This document shows, piece after piece, positions 44,841 to 57,562 of a stretch of DNA of 64,000 nt. Every line of letters starts with the position of its first letter. The stretch's first letter is position 1. The stretch is from Chinchilla lanigera. Lineage: Eukaryota; Chordata; Mammalia; Rodentia; Chinchillidae. The translations under genes were made by a program, and so were the position numbers. The notes beneath the pieces are model-generated. The model searched no databases, was not told the origin of the DNA, and worked only from the letters and a program-made list of their open reading frames with translations. The DNA lies in contig NW_004955517.1 of the NCBI RefSeq assembly GCF_000276665.1, positions 4,140,701 to 4,204,700 on the forward strand. The letters run 5' to 3'.

Positions 44841-45956
44841 GGGTGTATCTGTCTCTCAGTGTGCATATATAGTTAATAAACCATATACCACAGGCAAAAA
44901 CACAACCTCCTCGGAGCCTCTCTTCTGAGCCCCTGCCCACCTGTGAGATACATCTGAAGCAGGAAGGCAATAATTATGGCCAACAAATAAGCAGTTCTTG
45001 GGGAGGCCACTCAGAAATGCACAAGGCGGCAAAGGCCTTTATCAGTTGGCACCAGATTTTTTTCAACAGATAAACAACTCTTTAAAGGTAGCTATATTTA
45101 GTTTTCTTTTATTATCTATCTATAGTGCGTGATACAGATTCAGGGACCAATCGGTAGTGTGTGATTTCTTACCCCGCCCCCAAACAAGAACATAATATTG
45201 TCATAAATTTACAAAAGCAAAGCGTTTTCAGTTCTCTAGTCTTGATCTGCTGCAATCAACTACGGGGTGACTTTTTGAAATCCATTTTTGAAAAACTTAC
45301 TTGTGAGTAGCAGTCAAGACAGTACACAGAGTGTATTAAGCAACTTAATGTTTTATTGGCACGAAGCAGAGATTTGCAAATAGAAACAGACTGTGGTTCC
45401 CAAGCAAAGCCACACAGTCAGCACACCAGATTCAATCCATTTTAATACTCTCTGTCCTCTCCTGAGCCCACACAGCCAACCAGCAGCAGCACGGCAACGC
45501 TATGCTATGGCTATGAATCATGCTATCGATTTTCAATGTCTTCTGTGCAGAAAATTAAATTATGCAAATGCATGCCTTTATGGATCCTTACCTTAATGTG
45601 AAACTGTACACTTGCTTATGTCAGCAACTTAATTACACAATTAAAAATGGAGTACGCTTATGAAACTATGCGGCTTCACTCTTCAGAACAGACAATAGGT
45701 GTAAATCTGCCTATGGGCATCACGTGAATAACAAGAGGGAGGAGACGGCGTGACACAAACACCTTCACCAAGTTGTGCGGCACCAAACCTCGACGGCTTA
45801 TGGAGCTGAGGGCCTCTGTCGGAGGAACGTCGGGAGCCTTTTCATCCTGCTGTGACATTGTAAGTTACTGCAAGGAAGTCAAGACACAGAAAAACCCAAG
45901 AGTGCGCACAGCTTATACTCACCCTCAAAGAAGTCAACCCCGGTGTCACTGTACCC

Positions 45957-45958
<2 letters not shown>
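44841..45958. other. Unassigned intronic DNA
   Basis: No exon or recognisable repeat. Confidence 0.5.

Positions 45959-46015
<57 letters not shown>
45959..46015 (+). repeat. (CA)n microsatellite, about 28 units
   Basis: A perfect run of CA, the longest in the window. Confidence 0.99.
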
Positions 46016-46018
<3 letters not shown>

Positions 46019-46562
46019 CATGTGCCCAGCGGGTTACCAAACACGGTCAGGAGGAATTTCAAACTTAAAGCAGTCTTCAAGGACCTGTATAAGAGTGAAG
46101 TAAGTTGAGAAAGGAATCATCTAGCCACTCCGATTGCACAGGTGAATTTGGGTATCTCAATTCCGCCAAGATAAAAGTGCGGGTTTCAAAAGCAGTAGTA
46201 TTAACTAGCCGGTGACGCTTACATCTCACTCAGCGAGAGGAAACTTGGTTGCTAGGCAGAGAGCTGAATGAGTGACAGGTATTTTCCTCAGGGAGTTTTC
46301 ATAAACTCCATCTCCTCTCAGAACTTCCACCTCGTCTACCTCATTTCCAGCCTGAAGCAAAAAAGATAAAAATGTTTCTTGACCCAGAGGCCCACTTCTT
46401 TCCTATGAAAATACCCTAAGAGTTACCTACTACTGAATATATCAGTGAAACTATTTCCTATGTGCACGATTTAATTTCCCAGAGCTACGGGACATAGTTT
46501 AAAAAAATAAATGTTTTTATTCTGGGACTATAAAAGCCGATGTGTAACCCATCTGCCTTTGC

Positions 46563-46660
46563 TGTATCTTCACAAGGATTCTGTATAATCAGTACATACT
46601 CTGTTTCACAGGCAGTGTGACGGGGGAGAGGGGTGGAACTTGAAGCCGTGTTAACTCTTC
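46563..46660 (-). repeat. MIR SINE fragment (weak)
   Basis: TATCTTCACAAGGATTCTG, CTGTTTCACAGGCAGTGTGA and GGTGGAACTTGAAGCCGTG keep the MIR complement order. Confidence 0.45.
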
Positions 46661-46925
46661 TGTGTTAATTTGCAGGCGAACATTTTCCCTCCAAAGAGCC
46701 CTGCCCCTCTGAACACCACATGAAATAAAGTTCTTGGCATACATGTTTTTTCTTGGTTTTACTGTCATAGAGAAGCAAAGGTCACTGAATCTGTATCAGA
46801 TTATTTAGAATACGGTCATTACCTATGAATGCAGATATTTTTCTTCCAAAAATGCAAATGGGTATGCTGGAATGTTAGAGTACGAAGATGTCTTACCTTT
46901 TTTTGACATACGCAAACATATACGT

Positions 46926-47007
46926 GGAGCCAGGGATTTAGCTCAGTGGTGTAGCACCTGCCTGGCAAATGTGAGGTCCTTAGTTTGATTCCCAGTTAAA
47001 AAAAAAA

Positions 47008-47008
<1 letters not shown>
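46926..47008 (+). repeat. ID SINE, diverged
   Basis: GGAGCCAGGGATTTAGCTCAG, GTAGCACCTGCCTGGCAAAT, GTGAGGTCCTTAGTTTGATTC and CCCAGTT, then an A-run that passes into a TG repeat. Confidence 0.9.

Positions 47009-47043
<35 letters not shown>
47009..47043 (+). repeat. (TG)n microsatellite in an ID tail
   Basis: A perfect TG run follows directly on the A-tail of the ID element, a common birthplace of microsatellites. Confidence 0.97.
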
Positions 47044-47047
<4 letters not shown>

Positions 47048-48519
47048 GGAAATGTACATTAGAGATGTCCACCAACAAAGGAAGACTGGTGGACACCAAA
47101 GATTTCAAAAGAAACTGCACTCCTCCACAGCACTGCCCTGTATTCCCACTGTGAACCAGAGCGTGTACTTGATCTCTGCTATATTATGATCTCCCCCAGG
47201 AAAGGTGGGGAAGGTTATGGCAAAAGTTATCCAATAGTGAAGGCAGAGTAAGTGAATGACAAGAAGATCCCAAAGCACCTTCTAAAACATGGTTGCACAT
47301 CCTGAGCTCAAAGCAGACCAGTGCACTAACACATGAGGGTATTTCTATTTAACTATACAACCCATTCTATCTAGGTCATTCCAAAGAATACAGAGCGAGG
47401 GAGAGTAGGTCAGCTTCCATCCAAAACTGAAAACATCAGAATAAAGGAATTCTGGTTCCTGAGTGCCTAAGGGTGATGGATGGATGGCATTCAGATAAGC
47501 AGTCCTAGTTCTGCCGTGGTCAATGCCAAAAATAAGCCCACTAAAAATAAGAAACAGGCACTTTCATGTTCAAATGCGGAATGCAGATTTTCAGCATGGG
47601 AGATGAGCAGTTAAGCAAGCTGTTTATATCCATTATAAGTGCTCATACAACAAACAAATTAAAGATCCCTCAAGGATGGCGAAATCTCCATCAAGCACAA
47701 TTTTCTCTAAATTTCAAAGAGCATTTAAGAACATTAAATCCCACACAATAGTCTGAAATGAATACATCTTTATCTTTCTTGTGACTAAAATGGGCAAAAG
47801 TATCAAATTATAGTTAAAGGTAATTAAATATTCTGATCAGCCTCTCATTTCCTTTGTGCCTGTATTTCCATTAATTGTAGTAAAATGTACTTGGTGAGTC
47901 TCCCAAGAAGTAGAATCAAGAAGTGTGTTCTTTTGCGACTACTGGATTACAAATGACCCCTGTAGTTGTGATAGTAAGCTAACCTTAATACAGCAGATTA
48001 CAGTACAGCAGATTGCCTATTTTATCATATTCAAACTTATCTATTGTGCCAACTACAAAAGAAACTTTTCTCATCATCTGAAATGATAAAGAGACCTACT
48101 ATATAGCTCTGATTTTTTAAGTAAAATAAATTACTAAAACTTAAGAGGCAGTTCAAGGGAAAGAGAAACCACACAGCAATTTGGTATCATAGGGGGCCAA
48201 AAAAACACAAAGCACCCTTGTAAAAATGAAGAAAGTCACGTAGAGAAGCCAGACACTGGCCTTTTCATGATTATTCTCCTGTATCACAGACCCCACTCTG
48301 AAAGGCAGGCTCCATCTGTTTTAATGAGAATTAAGAGATCAAAAACAGAGCCATTCCTCCTCAACTCTATTTTAACTCCTAGTTTAAATTTTTTTCCATT
48401 TTTTTATTTTAAAGAAAATAGTGTAAAAAAAAAAAAAAAGAACAATAGCAACATACCGCCATCACAGACATAAACAAAACAAAGCAAGACCATTAAAAGT
48501 GATAGAGGGTTTCAAAACA
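47044..48519. other. Unassigned intronic DNA
   Basis: No exon. A small tandem (ACAGCAGATTACAGTACAGCAGATTG region near 47992-48015) and an A-run at 48425-48439 are the only structures. Confidence 0.5.
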
Positions 48520-48619
48520 NNNNNNNNNNNNNNNNNNNNNNNNNNNNNNNNNNNNNNNNNNNNNNNNNNNNNNNNNNNNNNNNNNNNNNNNNNNNNNNNN
48601 NNNNNNNNNNNNNNNNNNN
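48520..48619. other. Assembly gap of exactly 100 N
   Basis: All 100 bases are N. The round number suggests a placeholder, so the true length and content are unknown. Confidence 0.99.
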
Positions 48620-48819
48620 TGCCTGAGAAAAGGTACACTTAGAAAACTGCTTTATAACTCAATGTACATTTGTGAAGAAAATTTGAAAACTACACAGTTC
48701 ATTCTTTCTTAGAGGTACCCTCCTTTAAAAAAAATGAACTCCTGGCTTCAAATATTTTACAATACCATACAGAAATAAACAATTCTCCCACTCTGGCTGG
48801 CTTGTGTTTGGTTTTGTAC

Positions 48820-48966
48820 TGTACTGTTTATGGTACTGGGTACAGGGCTTCATAAACGTTGAGTAAATTCTGTCCCACTACCTAGCTAGTCTCTCTACCT
48901 GGCAATCCTCCTGCCTCAGACTCCCCGTAGCTGGTATTACAGGTGTGGGCCACCATGCCCAGCTCT
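48820..48966 (-). repeat. B1-dID composite SINE, degraded
   Basis: The plus strand first shows an eroded ID complement (GGTACTGGGTACAGGGCTTC) and then the B1 complement: GCAATCCTCCTGCCTCAGAC, GTAGCTGGTATTACAGGTGT, GGGCCACCATGCCCAGCTC. Confidence 0.75.
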
Positions 48967-49199
48967 TCATGCTGGTTTAATACTATCTGCTTTACAAAGA
49001 AGTCTCTGGATTCTGCACCAGTCCCAGAAAAAGGAGAACTACTGAGTACTAATCAAGGGTAATGTCCAATACCACAGATACATATTCCAATTCTACAATG
49101 GTGGTGTCTCACTGAATGCTTCATGGTCTTCAAAATGGCAAACACGGCCCAGAGCCTGCACAGTGCTGGCCAGAATAATGAATACCACGATCTGTACAA

Positions 49200-49202
<3 letters not shown>

Positions 49203-49237
<35 letters not shown>
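49203..49237 (+). repeat. (TG)n microsatellite
   Basis: A perfect TG run of about 17 units. Confidence 0.98.
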
Positions 49238-49239
<2 letters not shown>

Positions 49240-49621
49240 CACGCGCATGCCTGCACATTGTACTTACTCACCAGCATGGGAAAAACCAGGAGAGCACCCA
49301 CTACCTATAGTTCTATTTTTTCCAGTGGGAGAGAGCAACCTTATTCCCACAACCTAGCAATATGCTATCTGAATAGCAGTCAGCTCTTCAGACAAAGAGC
49401 CATGAATATCCAATTAGATCCTATCTATCTCCACCTAGCTCCATTTAATCATTTTTATTTCTTAGTCTACCTGTGGCAATCTAAGTCTATACTCATGGCC
49501 TAGCCCAACCACAAGGTACTTACAAAATCAGTTACTGCTTATGAGGCAGCACTATTACAGACATGATCAAAACAGTGGACCTGGCAATTCTCCCAATAAT
49601 GCACTACTCAGAAAAGGTGTG

Positions 49622-50007
49622 TGTTATGGTTTGGATCTAAAATGTCCCCCCAAGTTTCATGCATGTAGAATTGGGGCTCAAAGAAGGTGACTGGATCCTG
49701 GGCTGTGACCGTGACAAGGACAGTCACACATAGCTGGATGTGCTGTTTGAAGGTGGGGCAGGCTGAAGGAGGTGGGTCACGGAGGCATGACCTAGACAGC
49801 ACGTTTTCATTCCCCTTTCTTTCTCTGCTTCCTGGCTGCATGGATTAACAGCATTATTCTGCTGTGGGGTACTTCTCTGTGCCTTTTCTGCCTTGGAGCC
49901 AGCTACATATGGACTGAACCCTTTCAACCGTGAGTCAAGTAAATCTCTCCTTCTGTACATTGCTGGCACTGGGTAGTTTGTCCCTGTGATGGGAAATGAC
50001 TAATACA
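49622..50007 (+). repeat. MaLR-type solitary LTR with 5-bp TSD
   Basis: Begins TGTTATGGTTTGGATCTAAA and ends GGGAAATGACTAATACA. GTGTG is duplicated at 49617-49621 and 50008-50012. It contains GGAGGTGGGTCACGGAGGCA, CTGCTTCCTGGCTGCATGG and CATATGGACTGAACCC. It is antisense to PTPRG and lacks internal sequence. Confidence 0.95.
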
Positions 50008-50084
50008 GTGTGTCCCTTGCCCAAGAACACGTATATCTGAGCCAGATGTTACTCTCAAAACTGTGGAACTGACACTACAACTAT

Positions 50085-50157
50085 AGTGATGGGGACGGAA
50101 TCCAGGGCCTCACACATGTTAGGCCAGTGCTCTGCCACTGAACGGCACACCAGCCCC
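50085..50157 (-). repeat. ID-type SINE, old copy
   Basis: The plus strand carries the ID complement: GGGGACGGAATCCAGGGCCT, CACACATGTTAGGCCAGTGC and TCTGCCACTGAACGGCACAC. Confidence 0.75.
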
Positions 50158-50727
50158 TCACAAGTATTCCTCGTGAAATTGAACTTCTGACATCATAAAA
50201 AGTCTTAATAGCTACTCCACTGGCTCAAAGGCAAAGAAACATCACAAGTGTCTACATGGCTCTCAGAAAACTAAAAGCGAAACCAATTCCCAAGTAGGAA
50301 GGTGTCTGGTGTCCGCTTCCTACCACTGATGGCAAATGGCTAACATAAAAGCATGCATCCAAGAGCACTAACAGGAAAGTGTAGAATGACTTTCCTAACA
50401 TGCACTTGAGAACATCCAATTACAACTAGACAAGGATTTGTTATTGTCTACAGAAAAGGTGCTTCCATGCCAAATAGAGATACACTGTTATAACACGAGT
50501 TAAAGACACAAATAAGGAGGTGATATAGTGCTTCCTAAACTATCTTCGATAACATTCTTTTGTTTAAAGTGTTTGACCATGGCTGCCTAATACATTTTTA
50601 TTCAGGAGAAATAAACTTTGTAACACTGGCCTCTTATGTAGGTGAATAAATTACAGCACATACTCCACGTGAAATACTAAACTGAAGTAGGTATCTTTTC
50701 ATAGAACAAAGAATAGACAAAGAAGCA
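50158..50727. other. Unassigned intronic DNA
   Basis: No exon or recognisable repeat. Confidence 0.5.
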
Positions 50728-50925
50728 AGACAACGGTGGTACAGGCTTGTAACCCCAGCACTCTGGAAGGCTAGGGGAAGAGGATCACAAGTTAGAGCCC
50801 AAAATGGACAGCTCAGAACTTAGCATGACCCTGTCTCAAAAGGAAAAATCGGGGGAACAAAAGAAGAAGAAGAAAAGCTGGGAATGTAGCTCAATGCAAA
50901 AGCCTGGAGTTCAGTCCCCAGAGTA
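50728..50925 (+). repeat. B1-dID composite SINE
   Basis: Left half: GACAACGGTGGTACAGGCTTG, TAACCCCAGCACTCTGGAAGG, ATGACCCTGTCTCAAAAGG. An AAGAAGAAGAA linker follows, then AAAGCTGGGAATGTAGCTCAA and CCTGGAGTTCAGTCCCCAGAG as the ID half. Confidence 0.88.
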
Positions 50926-51046
50926 GATAAAGACAACTTACTTAAATGTGCTTGGGCACCCATTTGAAAACCTTGGTATGTCCAGGTTATCCACGAACTC
51001 TAGCAAAATAAGCCAGCAATAGGCAGGTGATTTACAGATACAGAGA

Positions 51047-51392
51047 TGCTGTGATTTGAATGTGACCCATGTATTGGACACGGAAACCCCATCTACTAAA
51101 GGTATTCTGAGGTGGGCCCTGCAGATTCTCACGAGTAGATGAATCCACCTGTGGATGCATGGGTTACCGAAGGGGTGAGCAGCTTTCTTCCAGAAGCCAG
51201 CTGTCTCTGGCATGCTCTTGCCATGGGAACAGCTCCACCATGTTATAAAGCTCCAAGAGGCCCTCACCAGATGCCAATGCCACACTCTTTGTTTTTGCAC
51301 CTCTGAAAGTAGAAGTGAAATAAGCCTCTATTCTTTATAAGTTACCCAGTCTGTGCTATTTACTTATAGCAACAGAACACAGACTTGAGACA
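51047..51392 (+). repeat. MLT1-like MaLR LTR (older)
   Basis: TGCTGTGATTTGAATGTGACC, GGCCCTCACCAGATGCCAATG, AAGTAGAAGTGAAATAAGCC, ATAAGTTACCCAGTCTGTGC and the end CAGAACACAGACTTGAGACA match the MLT1 scheme. It is diverged and likely predates the rodent radiation. No TSD is legible. Confidence 0.82.
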
Positions 51393-51839
51393 GCAACCTT
51401 CACAATAACAAGAGTGGCCACCACGACACTCTCCATGCATGTTAGATTGTAAGCACAAACCTGGGCCCTGCATTTGAGGATCAAGTACAAAGGGCATTAA
51501 CACCTATAACATCTCTTTGCTCTAAACAATGAGGGCATATCTGACTCCAAGACATTCCTTCTAGGGTACCCAGATTTCTGGGGCCAGGTTAGAGACACCC
51601 TTAAAGTCTTGGCACAAGTGACCTGTGACTATACCCACAGCTTTGTATTTCTGACCAGCAAAGTAGTTCCTTTTACCCAAAAGAAGAGAATGTGTAGGGA
51701 GTTGGGTGCGATTTGGGTAAATATTCACAGTCTCTCTAGAGTAGGCTGCTACTATATCAAAACATTCAAGAACACATTTCATATCCTCCTGCCCTCTTGG
51801 AGCTTAACTTGTACTATGTGGTCAAACAAATGTTAGTGA
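51393..51839. other. Unassigned intronic DNA
   Basis: No exon or recognisable repeat. Confidence 0.5.
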
Positions 51840-51927
51840 TTTATGGAGACCCCACATCAAAATAAGAAGGGCTGAGGATGTAGCTCAGAACAATGGCCCT
51901 GGGTCCAATCCCTACGACCACCAAAAG
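51840..51927 (+). repeat. B1-dID fragment, 5'-truncated
   Basis: ATGGAGACCCCACATCAAAAT is the end of the B1 half; GGGCTGAGGATGTAGCTCAG and GGCCCTGGGTCCAATCCCTA are an ID half with an internal deletion. Confidence 0.8.
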
Positions 51928-54900
51928 AGGGAGAGGGGTTACAGGTAACAGGAAAGAGAAAAGAAACAGCCAAAGACGTACACACAGGGAAGGCCTATAC
52001 TGAGAGAGTAGTCAAGGAGGGATAAGTGTCAGTCGGGGGCACTGGCAGGGAGGAAGGGTAGAGTTCGACAGCAGAAAACAGCACGTACTAGGACGCAAAA
52101 TTAAGGAAAAGTGAGACTGGGAGACCAGCCAGGCGGAAGCATGTGAGCTGGTATCTTACTGGGGGCAGTGGAAACGAAAAGGGGCCAAATCCCACAAAAC
52201 CTTAAAGAAGACTGGAAAGGCCATGAAGAGTTTTAAGGTGGCAGGCAATGCGGGCTGATGTCTGATATCCTCTAAAACAGTTTTACTGAGATACAAGATT
52301 TTGTTAGTATAAGAGCTGAGCAACCACTCCTATATATAAAGAACATTTGTACCAATGTATGCTCTTGCAAGACGACTCTGAAGTGCGATGAACAGACTGG
52401 AGGAAGGCAGACAAGAAAGGACAGAGGCCCATGCCTTGGTCCCTCTGCAGGCTGGGTCAAACGCAATTATCCATGAAGAGTGTGCTTGCACCTGAGTGTA
52501 GCGTGTCGGAGACACGCTCCTAGAAGTAAACTTCTGTATAGCAAACAGCCTGAAGGGTACATTCACCTGGTCAGATGCCTGCTCAATTGGTTTTTAGCTT
52601 TGTTTGCTATCGTTTTCCATGAACTTCATCTTTGCCCTTTTTCACCTGAATTAAGACTGGTCAAGAAATGAATGTCTTGCATATTAGGGTTTTTTTTGTT
52701 AAGCTGCTGATGTTTACGGTCAATGCAGATAAAACTACTGTGCTGACCCAAAAATTGAGGGGGAAAAGAGGAAACACCATCATTGTGTTGTCTCTTAAGA
52801 GGTGCATAATGCATAAAACTACACCTTCAGTATCATGCAAGCCAAACAGTGCCTGCTGGCGTTATGATACATGGAGAAGTACACACCGCTCTATGGATTT
52901 CAGAGACCACTATACGAGGATTTTTTTCAAACCATTTATCATGCATGTGACCGTGGCCTTAACCCCAACTCTGTATCCTACAAAACTCTGAGAAAAGCTC
53001 TTCTACAAGGATATATGAGCAAATGCAACAAAAAACAACTCAGATGAATCTAAGGCAATTCATCCTAGAAAAATAATAAAGATTTTATCTTTAGCAACTG
53101 TTCAAGATTATGTAGTAACGCAAATGCACCCAGGGAGGAACATGGTATGTGGCTGGCAAGGAGTTAAGAACTAAATGTACTGCTTTCTCCCTCATTCCAA
53201 GGGCTACTGCTCCCTCCTGCAATCCTGATAAACACTGGCTTTCTCTGAATTAGTCAATGTAAACCTGTCCCTGGCATTTATAAAGAAAAATAATAATAGT
53301 AACACAAGGAACTGGGTCAGTATTGCCCAGGCAACCACTTTAATGCTACTAGTCAGACTATCCCAGAGCTCCAAATTCACATTTGTCAGGTCCATGTTTC
53401 TTAGGTGCTAGACTTGGTTTCCTTCCAGCAATCCTGAGGTTTGCTTTGTTCTCCTCAACTGCAGCAAGAAATCATCACAAGAGCTATCTTCTTGCATTTT
53501 GCATTGCCTGAAGAGGAGCTATTAACTTGAAATAACACAATACTAGTCTTAAGGAAAATAATTTAAGTGGGCTATTACGATCTTAAATAAAATGATTTAA
53601 TTAAAAACCCTAACCACATGAAAATTTTCAACAGATCGCATCAAGATGGCTAAAGCACTTATCTCTCTAAGTCTGTTTAAACAGTTATAAAAGCAATTTC
53701 TTAAGTAATTATAAGGGGGGAAAAAATTCCCTTTTTTTTTTTTTTAGAAAAAGAACTATATAACCAAAAGTCCCTTCCTGATGAAGAACTGCAATGATTA
53801 AATAAAGGTGGTTTATTTTTCCTTTCTTGGTTTGGTTTTCTCCTAAAACCTTCTCTGGCTCTGACCAATTACACTGCAAGACCCATTAGAAGTGTCAAAC
53901 AGAACAGTTTTATGACTTGAGAAACCTCAATCCAAAATTGAAAGTTTCAGCTCAATATTTCTTTTTCCCCCTTCTCAATACCTATGTGTATACAAGATGC
54001 TTGGTGAAATCAATTTCCAGGAGCTTTTTATATTCTGGATTTAAATCCTTTGATGACTCTACAAGACAGTCAATCAAACTTGGGGAAGGAGGGCGAGAAA
54101 AGAGACACTTTGCTTTCTTTTTTCTTTAATAAATACATTTATGTTGAAGGAAAATTCTATATCTTTGGGGGCTTCAATATCAGGCCAAAAAAAAAAAGGA
54201 CAAAACAAACTGTTCTTTTGATTTTTTGCACAGTAGATGAAAAAGAAGTAGCATATGCAATGAAAAGCCCCGGAACAAATTGGTACAACGTGTGGACCAA
54301 AACTGCAGGACTAGGGATGACAGAGGCCGTACGCTGATTGTGGAAAATAAACACTGCTTTAAGTATTACTTACAAAGGTTTCTAAAACAGATTCACTCTT
54401 AAATATCACCTCTGCATAATCAGCAAGTGAGCATTAAGTGAAAAGGTGAGGGTATCAGAAGCAGGTTTTTCCTTCCTGCTGGTCCACCCATGTTCTGGTT
54501 AATCCTGCTTTGATATTTAACACAATGAAACCAGACACTGGAGAAAGAAAGTCTGCAGATTTAGGCAATATGGAGACTGTGTGTGGTATATGAGGTTTAC
54601 TCAGGAACCAGTGGGGGGAAAAAAAGGCAATCTGTGAAACGCTTTTGGTGCTTTTCTCTATAAAACTGATGCTCTAATCAGAAAATTCTTATGAAGTGCG
54701 TTTGCCCCATGTGAAGAGACGCTCTATCCCAGGATAAAACAGCAAGGACAATGGAGAACGGGACCAAAGAGACTGACAGGATCAAAGATTTTTAATAAAT
54801 CTTTTGGGATGAACTCAGGGTCTTTTGAGCTGCATCTCAACGTCAAAGAATCAAATCCATTCCTCACACTCCTCCTGCGCTGCTTTTCTTCCTAAAATTC

Positions 54901-54999
54901 ACAAAGATGATCAATGGACACGCTGGGAGTGGCTGGCGTCTCTCTAGGGGTGCTGTGTGCCCAGAGGTACACAGCCAGGGTGGCCTGGCATGGACCATT
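51928..54999. other. Unassigned intronic DNA
   Basis: No exon or confident repeat; AT-rich at 53500-54400, with T-run 53731-53744. A 107-codon frame at 52668-52991 has no protein features. Confidence 0.5.
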
Positions 55000-55135
55000 T
55001 CAGAGCACCCTCACAAGAACATGGAGGGCACACCTGGTCCTCATTCCCAAGTTAAAAGCCAAGCAGCAAGGCACAGAATGGCTAAGGAGAAGCCCTAGTT
55101 GTACACAGCAGAGAAAGGCGCTCAAACCCAAACAC
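55000..55135 (-). repeat. MIR SINE
   Basis: CACCCTCACAAGAACATGGAG, GGTCCTCATTCCCAAGTTAA, GGCACAGAATGGCTAAGGAG and GTACACAGCAGAGAAAGGCG with CTCAAACCCA follow the MIR complement. Confidence 0.7.
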
Positions 55136-57401
55136 CAGACAAAGAGAAGGAACTGAAGCTCCCGTGAGGTCCCCCCCGAATGCTGTGCACCTAAGTTCTT
55201 TTAAAATAAGTCCATAGAAAGAGCCGAACTTAAACCACCAACACACTATGTTCAGACCGATACACAGTGACCTTCCCACTGGGAATTTCCTGGACAATTT
55301 CACACAGTCTCTCTCAAGGAGCGCTCAGTACTCAAGACGCCCAACCCTGTGTCCCAGAAGAAACAGCGTCTTTCTGACGGTTCTCTGAGAAGGTTCCATA
55401 CTGAAAAAGCTCTAGCTGCACCAAAAACACTATAATTAAAGCGATAATTCCTAAAAATTATGACAAGGCTGGCAAAGAGAATTCCACCACTACAGCCTAC
55501 ACAGAAAGGCATTGTGCTAACACCAACCACAGTAACAGCTGAGAAAACAATTCAGTGTCTCTAAAAGAGAAAGGGTAAGGTTCCCCGCAGGCATATGTTC
55601 ACATTTCCAGAGCGTAAGCTTTCAGGAGGGCTCTTCCCCACACCCTGGCCCCCGCCATGTGGGCTGTCGGTGTAGATATACACAGCACTTTGATGTCCTG
55701 GTGAGAGAGAAGGTAAAGTATCTCTCCACTTGTGTGCTGACTACCTGTTGAAATGCCACTGTGGATACAACGGTTTACATAACACATTACGAGAGTTAAC
55801 TTCACTCGCTTCTCCTGACTTTCCACGGCTGCTACTGGACAAGTTGAAAGCAGCAGTGTGGCTCGCTGGCATTGTATTTCCGTGGGACTGCAGAACCAGA
55901 ACAAAGTGCAGAGGAAGGAAATTTCCCTTATCACACACATCTGCCGTGTGCGGCTCCACAGAGAGTCTTTCTCTGCGCTGTGAGAGCCAGTTTCCACGCC
56001 ACTCTTGTATCAGATTTCCTGTGAGCACTCCTGGGCACAAGCACAAAACTCTGGTCAAATCTCCCCTCTCTTTTCTCTACCCACCCTGATCCCACACATT
56101 AGGGGAACTCGACTGCTTCTGTGTAAGACTGCTAATGGAGGGGGAGAATTTTTCGGAGCCAAGTGGTTCCCTGATCTGTTCCTTGCTTTAGGACTGGAAA
56201 TGCCAGGCTCTTTAAGTCCATCCGGAAGCCCAGGACTTTTATCTGGCACTGAAGAACACAGGAACATTCTCAGGCCTTTTTCAGACAGAACCAAGTTCCG
56301 GTGCATGTGATGTACCAGGGACCAGAACAATTTCAGTGTCGATATTAGTATTTCTGGAAAACATAACCAAAGGAATCGATACACTCAACCTGGAAATATA
56401 GTTTTTCCTGCAGCAACCATGAACGCGTGCTAGGGAACATCATTCTATGATTTTTTTCTGAATTTTTACTCACTTTCTCCTTTCTATGACATATGAACAA
56501 AAACAAACTTTCTAACAGATCTGGGCACTCCTGAGAGTGCCGAATTCCCCACATAACCGCTCCTCTTGTTTCTGGATTTCTCAGTCCGTGCTTCATTCTC
56601 TAAGCAGAATTCCCCTGGGGTACACAGCCCCAATGCCCAACTCACTAGTTTAAAATGTAATCTGAGAATGCACCCCCAAGAACATGACTCTGCTGCTGTA
56701 CTGTAGGGCTCCCGAAAACAAATTTGAAGAAATTTCTCATCAATGCAAACGGCCAACAAACCACATTCTTCCACACAATGCTCATTTTGCTCAAGTCATG
56801 GACAATGCACATTTGCCACTGTTGGAAGCCAGGAGACGTGAAAAGGTTTTACACAGTAAGTTTAGAGGAAGATTTTTTAAATACGCTCTCCAAAATGATG
56901 TGTGTGCAGGAGGCCTGGAGATTTAAAAAAAAAAAAAGAAGTGTTCCACATTTCTTTCTGGCCTGGATTTTGAAGGTCACAGGATTCACAACAGATGTGG
57001 CCCGGTTTGAACCATAAAGGTCTGCATGGCTAATGACAGCGTACAATTACAACAGCTGAGCCGGTGAAGCTGCAACAGTTGGTGGGCTCCGGCCCAGCAG
57101 GACAAGCCCCTAGCTCTGCCAAGACAGACTGCATTGCCTCCAGGCAGGCTGCCCAGGATGAGACCGGAAACTTACATGCCCTGGGATAGCATCGAGCCTC
57201 TGCAAGACTTCACTGCAGACCTGAGGAAGACCCATGCAAACAAATCCAAGATTCGCCATCGTTTTCCTAGCACGAAGGAAATAATGAACCATTATTTTGC
57301 AGGCAACAATCTTGGGGTTGTGGAACTGATCAATAATCGTATTATCACACATCTGGACATCTCCATGATAAATTCTCCTTTAAGTAGCATTTATTGCTTT
57401 C
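55136..57401. other. Unassigned intronic DNA
   Basis: No exon or confident repeat. Overlapping frames of 100-132 codons on both strands at 55599-56384 have no recognisable domains or splice context. Confidence 0.5.
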
Positions 57402-57562
57402 TCTGATTATAAAAGCAATAAATACTTATAACAAAGGCATATTAGGTAAAGAACATTAATGAGCAAAGTACATTAAATAGACAAGAGAGTACATAAAAAG
57501 CATAAACAAGAAAATAAAAATCACCATAACCACTCTTCAAATTTTGGTGTATTTCTCGCCTC
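57402..57562 (+). repeat. LINE remnant (L1-like)
   Basis: CTGATTATAAAAGCAATAAA, then AGAAAATAAAAATCACCATAA, CCACTCTTCAAATTTTGGTG and TATTTCTCGCCTCTGC match a very common old LINE segment (CTGATTATAAAAGTAATACATG ... ACATTTTGGTGTATTTCCTTCC). Confidence 0.7.

Noticed and set aside
49203..49237. TG repeat as a regulatory Z-DNA element
   Set aside because: Dinucleotide runs are frequent here (five in the window); nothing singles this one out.
55599..56384. Overlapping 100-132-codon frames on both strands as a possible retrogene
   Set aside because: Frames on opposite strands are equally long, no homology recognised, no poly(A) tail or TSD of a processed gene.
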